Below, in pieces: positions 5,767 to 7,508 of a DNA stretch of 7,508 nt. The stretch spans positions 1 to 7,508 of the forward strand of contig CAKVCG010000082.1 in assembly GCA_934725525.1 (NCBI GenBank), in the 5' to 3' direction. The DNA comes from an uncultured Brachyspira sp. (lineage in GTDB: Bacteria; Spirochaetota; Brachyspiria; Brachyspirales; Brachyspiraceae). Under the pieces are notes generated by a model that saw only the letters and a program-made list of their open reading frames with translations, made no database searches and was not told where the DNA came from. Each line of letters begins with the position of its first letter. The first letter of the stretch is position 1. A program made the position numbers and the translations under genes.

Positions 5767-6183
5767 ATGAACGATAGCGTAAAATTATTTGTTGTTTTTG
5801 CGAAAGCTTATAATTCATATACTAAAAGACTCAAATCCAATGCCAAATCTTTAGGTTTATCGATTAGCGAATTTGCCATATTACAATATTTGCATAGTAA
5901 ACAAATATCGGTTAATGTTCAAGAATTATCCGATAAAATATTATTGTCTAATTCCACAACGACATATACTGTAGATAAATTAATAAAAAGAGGACTAATA
6001 GATAAAAAAGAAAGTTCGTTTGATAAAAGATTTGTAGAAATATATTTAACGAAATCTGGCAAAAAAGTTATAGAAGAAATTTTCCCAACGCATGTTAAAT
6101 TTTTAGAAAAATTAAATCCTCTAACGGATAATGAAACCGAAGAATTGATAAATTTATTAAAGAAACTTGGAAAAAATAACTGA
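5767..6183 (+). CDS. MarR-family winged-helix transcriptional regulator
   Basis: This 138-residue protein has the standard MarR length and plan: an N-terminal dimer helix (about 3-28), then the winged helix-turn-helix. 'LSISEFAILQYLH' (31-43), 'VQELSDKILLSNSTTTYTVDKLIKRGLI' (51-78, recognition helix around 62-75) and the wing 'KESSFDKRFVEIYLT' (81-95) are clear; the wing has the family's D-x-R pair as Asp86 and Arg88. 'LTKSGKKVIEEIFPTH' and a C-terminal helix follow for dimer contact. MarR proteins bind palindromic operators as dimers and often release DNA when a small aromatic or acidic ligand binds. There is no cysteine at all, so OhrR-type redox sensing is ruled out. It has its own promoter, lies between the catabolic operon and the hydrolase gene, and could control either or both; no clear Shine-Dalgarno precedes the ATG. 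Confidence 0.92.
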   Translation: MNDSVKLFVVFAKAYNSYTKRLKSNAKSLGLSISEFAILQYLHSKQISVNVQELSDKILLSNSTTTYTVDKLIKRGLIDKKESSFDKRFVEIYLTKSGKKVIEEIFPTHVKFLEKLNPLTDNETEELINLLKKLGKNN

Positions 6184-6233
6184 ATAATTAGGTAATATAA
6201 TATTATAAAGAATTGATATATTTATTTTTGACA

Positions 6234-6288
6234 AAAATTTGCTTTTTGATTCTGTCCTCAATTGGTGAATACCAAAAAAGCAAATTTT
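6234..6288. terminator. Inverted repeat downstream of marR, probable terminator
   Basis: AAAATTTGCTTTTT (6234-6247) is exactly complementary to AAAAAGCAAATTTT (6275-6288), a 14-bp stem. The 27-nt loop contains a smaller hairpin, TGGT/ACCA (6263-6266 with 6271-6274). The end of the 3' arm is T-rich (AATTTTATT), which fits termination of marR, though the T-run lies within the stem. A structured leader or protein-binding site is an alternative. Confidence 0.5.
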
Positions 6289-6299
6289 ATTGATAGAAA

Positions 6300-6343
6300 T
6301 ACTTGCAAGAATATTTTTTCTATTTGAAGTAATATTGCAAGTA
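6300..6343. promoter_or_regulatory. Paired TACTTGCAA boxes overlapping the hydrolase promoter
   Basis: TACTTGCAA (6300-6308) and its reverse complement TTGCAAGTA (6335-6343) form a 9-bp inverted repeat. The left copy extends to the perfect palindrome CTTGCAAG (6302-6309). The centres are about 32 bp apart, close to three helical turns. The right copy contains the -35 box of the hydrolase promoter, so a protein bound there would block RNA polymerase. It could instead be an RNA hairpin. Confidence 0.45.
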
Positions 6344-6363
6344 AGAAAAAAATAATATATAAT
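6335..6363 (+). promoter_or_regulatory. Promoter of the alpha/beta hydrolase gene
   Basis: TTGCAA (6335-6340, four of six consensus positions) is followed after exactly 17 bp by a perfect TATAAT (6358-6363). Transcription would start near 6370, with a leader of about 43 nt. GGAG at 6402-6405 lies 7 nt before ATG 6413. Confidence 0.65.
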
Positions 6364-6412
6364 TTGAAAAAATTTCTATAAGAATATCGTATATATTTTT
6401 TGGAGTATTCGT

Positions 6413-7345
6413 ATGAAAGAATTAACTAAAGTTTTAACAATCGAAGACGGACATAAAATGTTCACATATAATTTTATTCCCGAAAACAAACCTAAAGCTA
6501 TAGTTCAAATAGTTCATGGACTTGACGAACATGCGGGAAGATATAAAGAATTGGCTCAAAAATTAGTGGGCAACGATTTTTTGGTATGCGCCGAAGACCA
6601 TAGAGGATTTGGAAGAAGCGCTATAACCAAAGAGCAAATGGGAGATATGGGCGAAAACGGGCATGAACTTATTATTGAAGATTTAAAATTTCTTATGGAT
6701 AATACCAAAGCCGAATACGGAGATTTGCCTTATTTTATGTTTGGACATAGTATGGGTTCATTTTTGACGAGAGGATTTTTGATAAAGTATCATTTATATT
6801 TAAGCGGCGCTATAATAATGGGAACGAGAGGAAATTTTAAAGGACCTGAAAAAGTCGGAAGAATTATAGCGAATATTCAAAAAGCGATTTTCGGAGGAAG
6901 CAAGAGGGCAAAATTTTTGTCAAAATTAGCTAACGGCGGATATGGAAGAAAATATTTTTCCGAAGACAATTCCTCTTTCGCTTGGATGACCTCCGATAAA
7001 GAAGAAATAAAAAAAGTTAAAGAGGACGAATATTTTTCTAAAATTCCTCCGAGCTTGGAAACTTATATTCAAATATTCCATCTACTTGAAAAAATTTCAA
7101 ACTCTAAAAATTATTCCAATATGAATAAAGATTTTCCTATTTTGCTAATCTCTGGAGATAAAGACCCCGTTGGAGATATGGGCGAAGGCGTAAAATGGGT
7201 ATATGAAATGTATAAATCTTTGGGGCTTACCGACATTAACATTAGTTTGTATAAAGACGGAAGACATGAAATATTAAACGATTTTTGCAGACAGGATGTA
7301 ATGAACGAAATAGTCGAATGGCTTAATAGACATATTAAAAATTAA
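6413..7345 (+). CDS. Alpha/beta hydrolase, monoacylglycerol lipase/lysophospholipase-like
   Basis: This 310-residue cytoplasmic serine hydrolase has no signal peptide. Landmarks in order are the oxyanion-side motif 'VHGLDEHAGRY' (34-44), 'DHRGFGRS' (62-69), the nucleophile elbow 'GHSMGS' with Ser113, a lid or cap of about 140-235, and the acid and base of the triad at Asp251 ('SGDKDPVG') and His285 ('GRHEILND'). This set and order match the monoacylglycerol lipase/PldB-like (Hydrolase_4) group, which releases fatty acids from monoglycerides or lysophospholipids. The true substrate cannot be read from sequence. All catalytic residues are present and the length is normal. It has its own promoter flanked by a repeat and is not part of the upstream operon. 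A lipid link to the acetoacetate pathway is possible but only speculative. It converges with the rhodanese gene, 18 nt away, with no clear terminator between. Confidence 0.9.
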   Translation: MKELTKVLTIEDGHKMFTYNFIPENKPKAIVQIVHGLDEHAGRYKELAQKLVGNDFLVCAEDHRGFGRSAITKEQMGDMGENGHELIIEDLKFLMDNTKAEYGDLPYFMFGHSMGSFLTRGFLIKYHLYLSGAIIMGTRGNFKGPEKVGRIIANIQKAIFGGSKRAKFLSKLANGGYGRKYFSEDNSSFAWMTSDKEEIKKVKEDEYFSKIPPSLETYIQIFHLLEKISNSKNYSNMNKDFPILLISGDKDPVGDMGEGVKWVYEMYKSLGLTDINISLYKDGRHEILNDFCRQDVMNEIVEWLNRHIKN

Positions 7346-7363
7346 ATTGAATTTTATAAAAAA

Positions 7364-7508
7364 TTATCTATTCGTTAATATTGCGTTTTCAAAATCGCTA
7401 TAATTTACATTATTTAAGTTATAAATTTTAGTAAAACCGTTTGTAGCCATTATGCTTGACGCTATTGTAGACCTGTTTCCGCTTCTGCAATATATTAAAT
7501 ATTCTTTA
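7364..7508 (-). CDS. Rhodanese-domain protein, C-terminal part (runs off window)
   Basis: The minus strand is open from the window edge to TAA at 7366-7364, giving the last 47 residues of a protein. They contain 'YLIYCRSGNRSTIAS', the active-site loop of rhodanese domains, with the persulfide-forming cysteine at residue 7 of the visible part and the C-R-S-G-x-R-S pattern. 'MATNGFTKIYNL' follows, as expected for the next helix and strand. Rhodaneses move sulfane sulfur between thiol carriers. The glycine pair and tryptophan normally found after 'IYNL' (GGxxxW) are replaced by 'NNVNYSDF', so the C-terminal edge is unusual. A single-domain protein or the end of a larger one are both possible. 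It is convergent to the hydrolase gene. Confidence 0.82.
   Translation of the reverse strand, partial: KEYLIYCRSGNRSTIASSIMATNGFTKIYNLNNVNYSDFENAILTNR

Noticed and set aside
5767..6183. OhrR-type peroxide sensor
   Set aside because: The protein contains no cysteine, which OhrR-type sensing requires.
1..7508. CRISPR arrays, tRNA genes, insertion sequences or phage genes
   Set aside because: I saw no regularly spaced repeats, cloverleaf-like segments, transposase motifs or terminal inverted repeats on either strand.

Overview
The window is strongly AT-rich. Its spacers are almost pure A/T, its codons end mostly in A or T, and its Shine-Dalgarno sites are of the AGGAGG type. The style and gene content look most like a low-GC anaerobe; Brachyspira (a host-associated spirochaete) is my best guess. 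That is an inference from style, because there is no rRNA or other taxonomic marker here.

Layout. Positions 1-253 (minus strand) hold the N-terminus of a membrane-anchored protein that looks like a penicillin-binding transglycosylase. A 311-bp divergent spacer follows, with a promoter facing each way. From 565 to 5586 six reading frames lie on the plus strand with no terminator between them: a YczE/YitT-type membrane protein, an SLC13/DASS-type anion permease, the A and B subunits of a family I CoA-transferase, a decayed GntP-type permease, and a BKACE (DUF849, Kce-like) beta-keto acid cleavage enzyme. A long hairpin at 5607-5651 closes this unit. A MarR-family regulator with its own promoter follows (5767-6183), then a structured spacer with two inverted repeats, a monoacylglycerol-lipase-like alpha/beta hydrolase (6413-7345), and the C-terminus of a convergent rhodanese-domain gene (7364-7508, minus strand).

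How the genes may work together (inference). The SLC13 permease would import an organic anion. The BKACE enzyme would condense a beta-keto acid with acetyl-CoA to give acetoacetate plus a new acyl-CoA. The CoA-transferase would move CoA between that acyl-CoA and acetoacetate, yielding acetoacetyl-CoA for central metabolism. The lysine-fermentation partners of Kce (KamA, KamD/KamE, Kdd, Kal) are absent from the window, so the true substrate is open. An inverted repeat at the start of the operon leader shares a 10-mer with the marR leader, which suggests that the MarR protein controls both.

Most interesting points: the compact catabolic unit of unknown substrate; the GntP remnant, which shows a compensated double frameshift, an internal deletion and a lost C-terminal half yet stays open with an excellent ribosome binding site; and the shared candidate operator.
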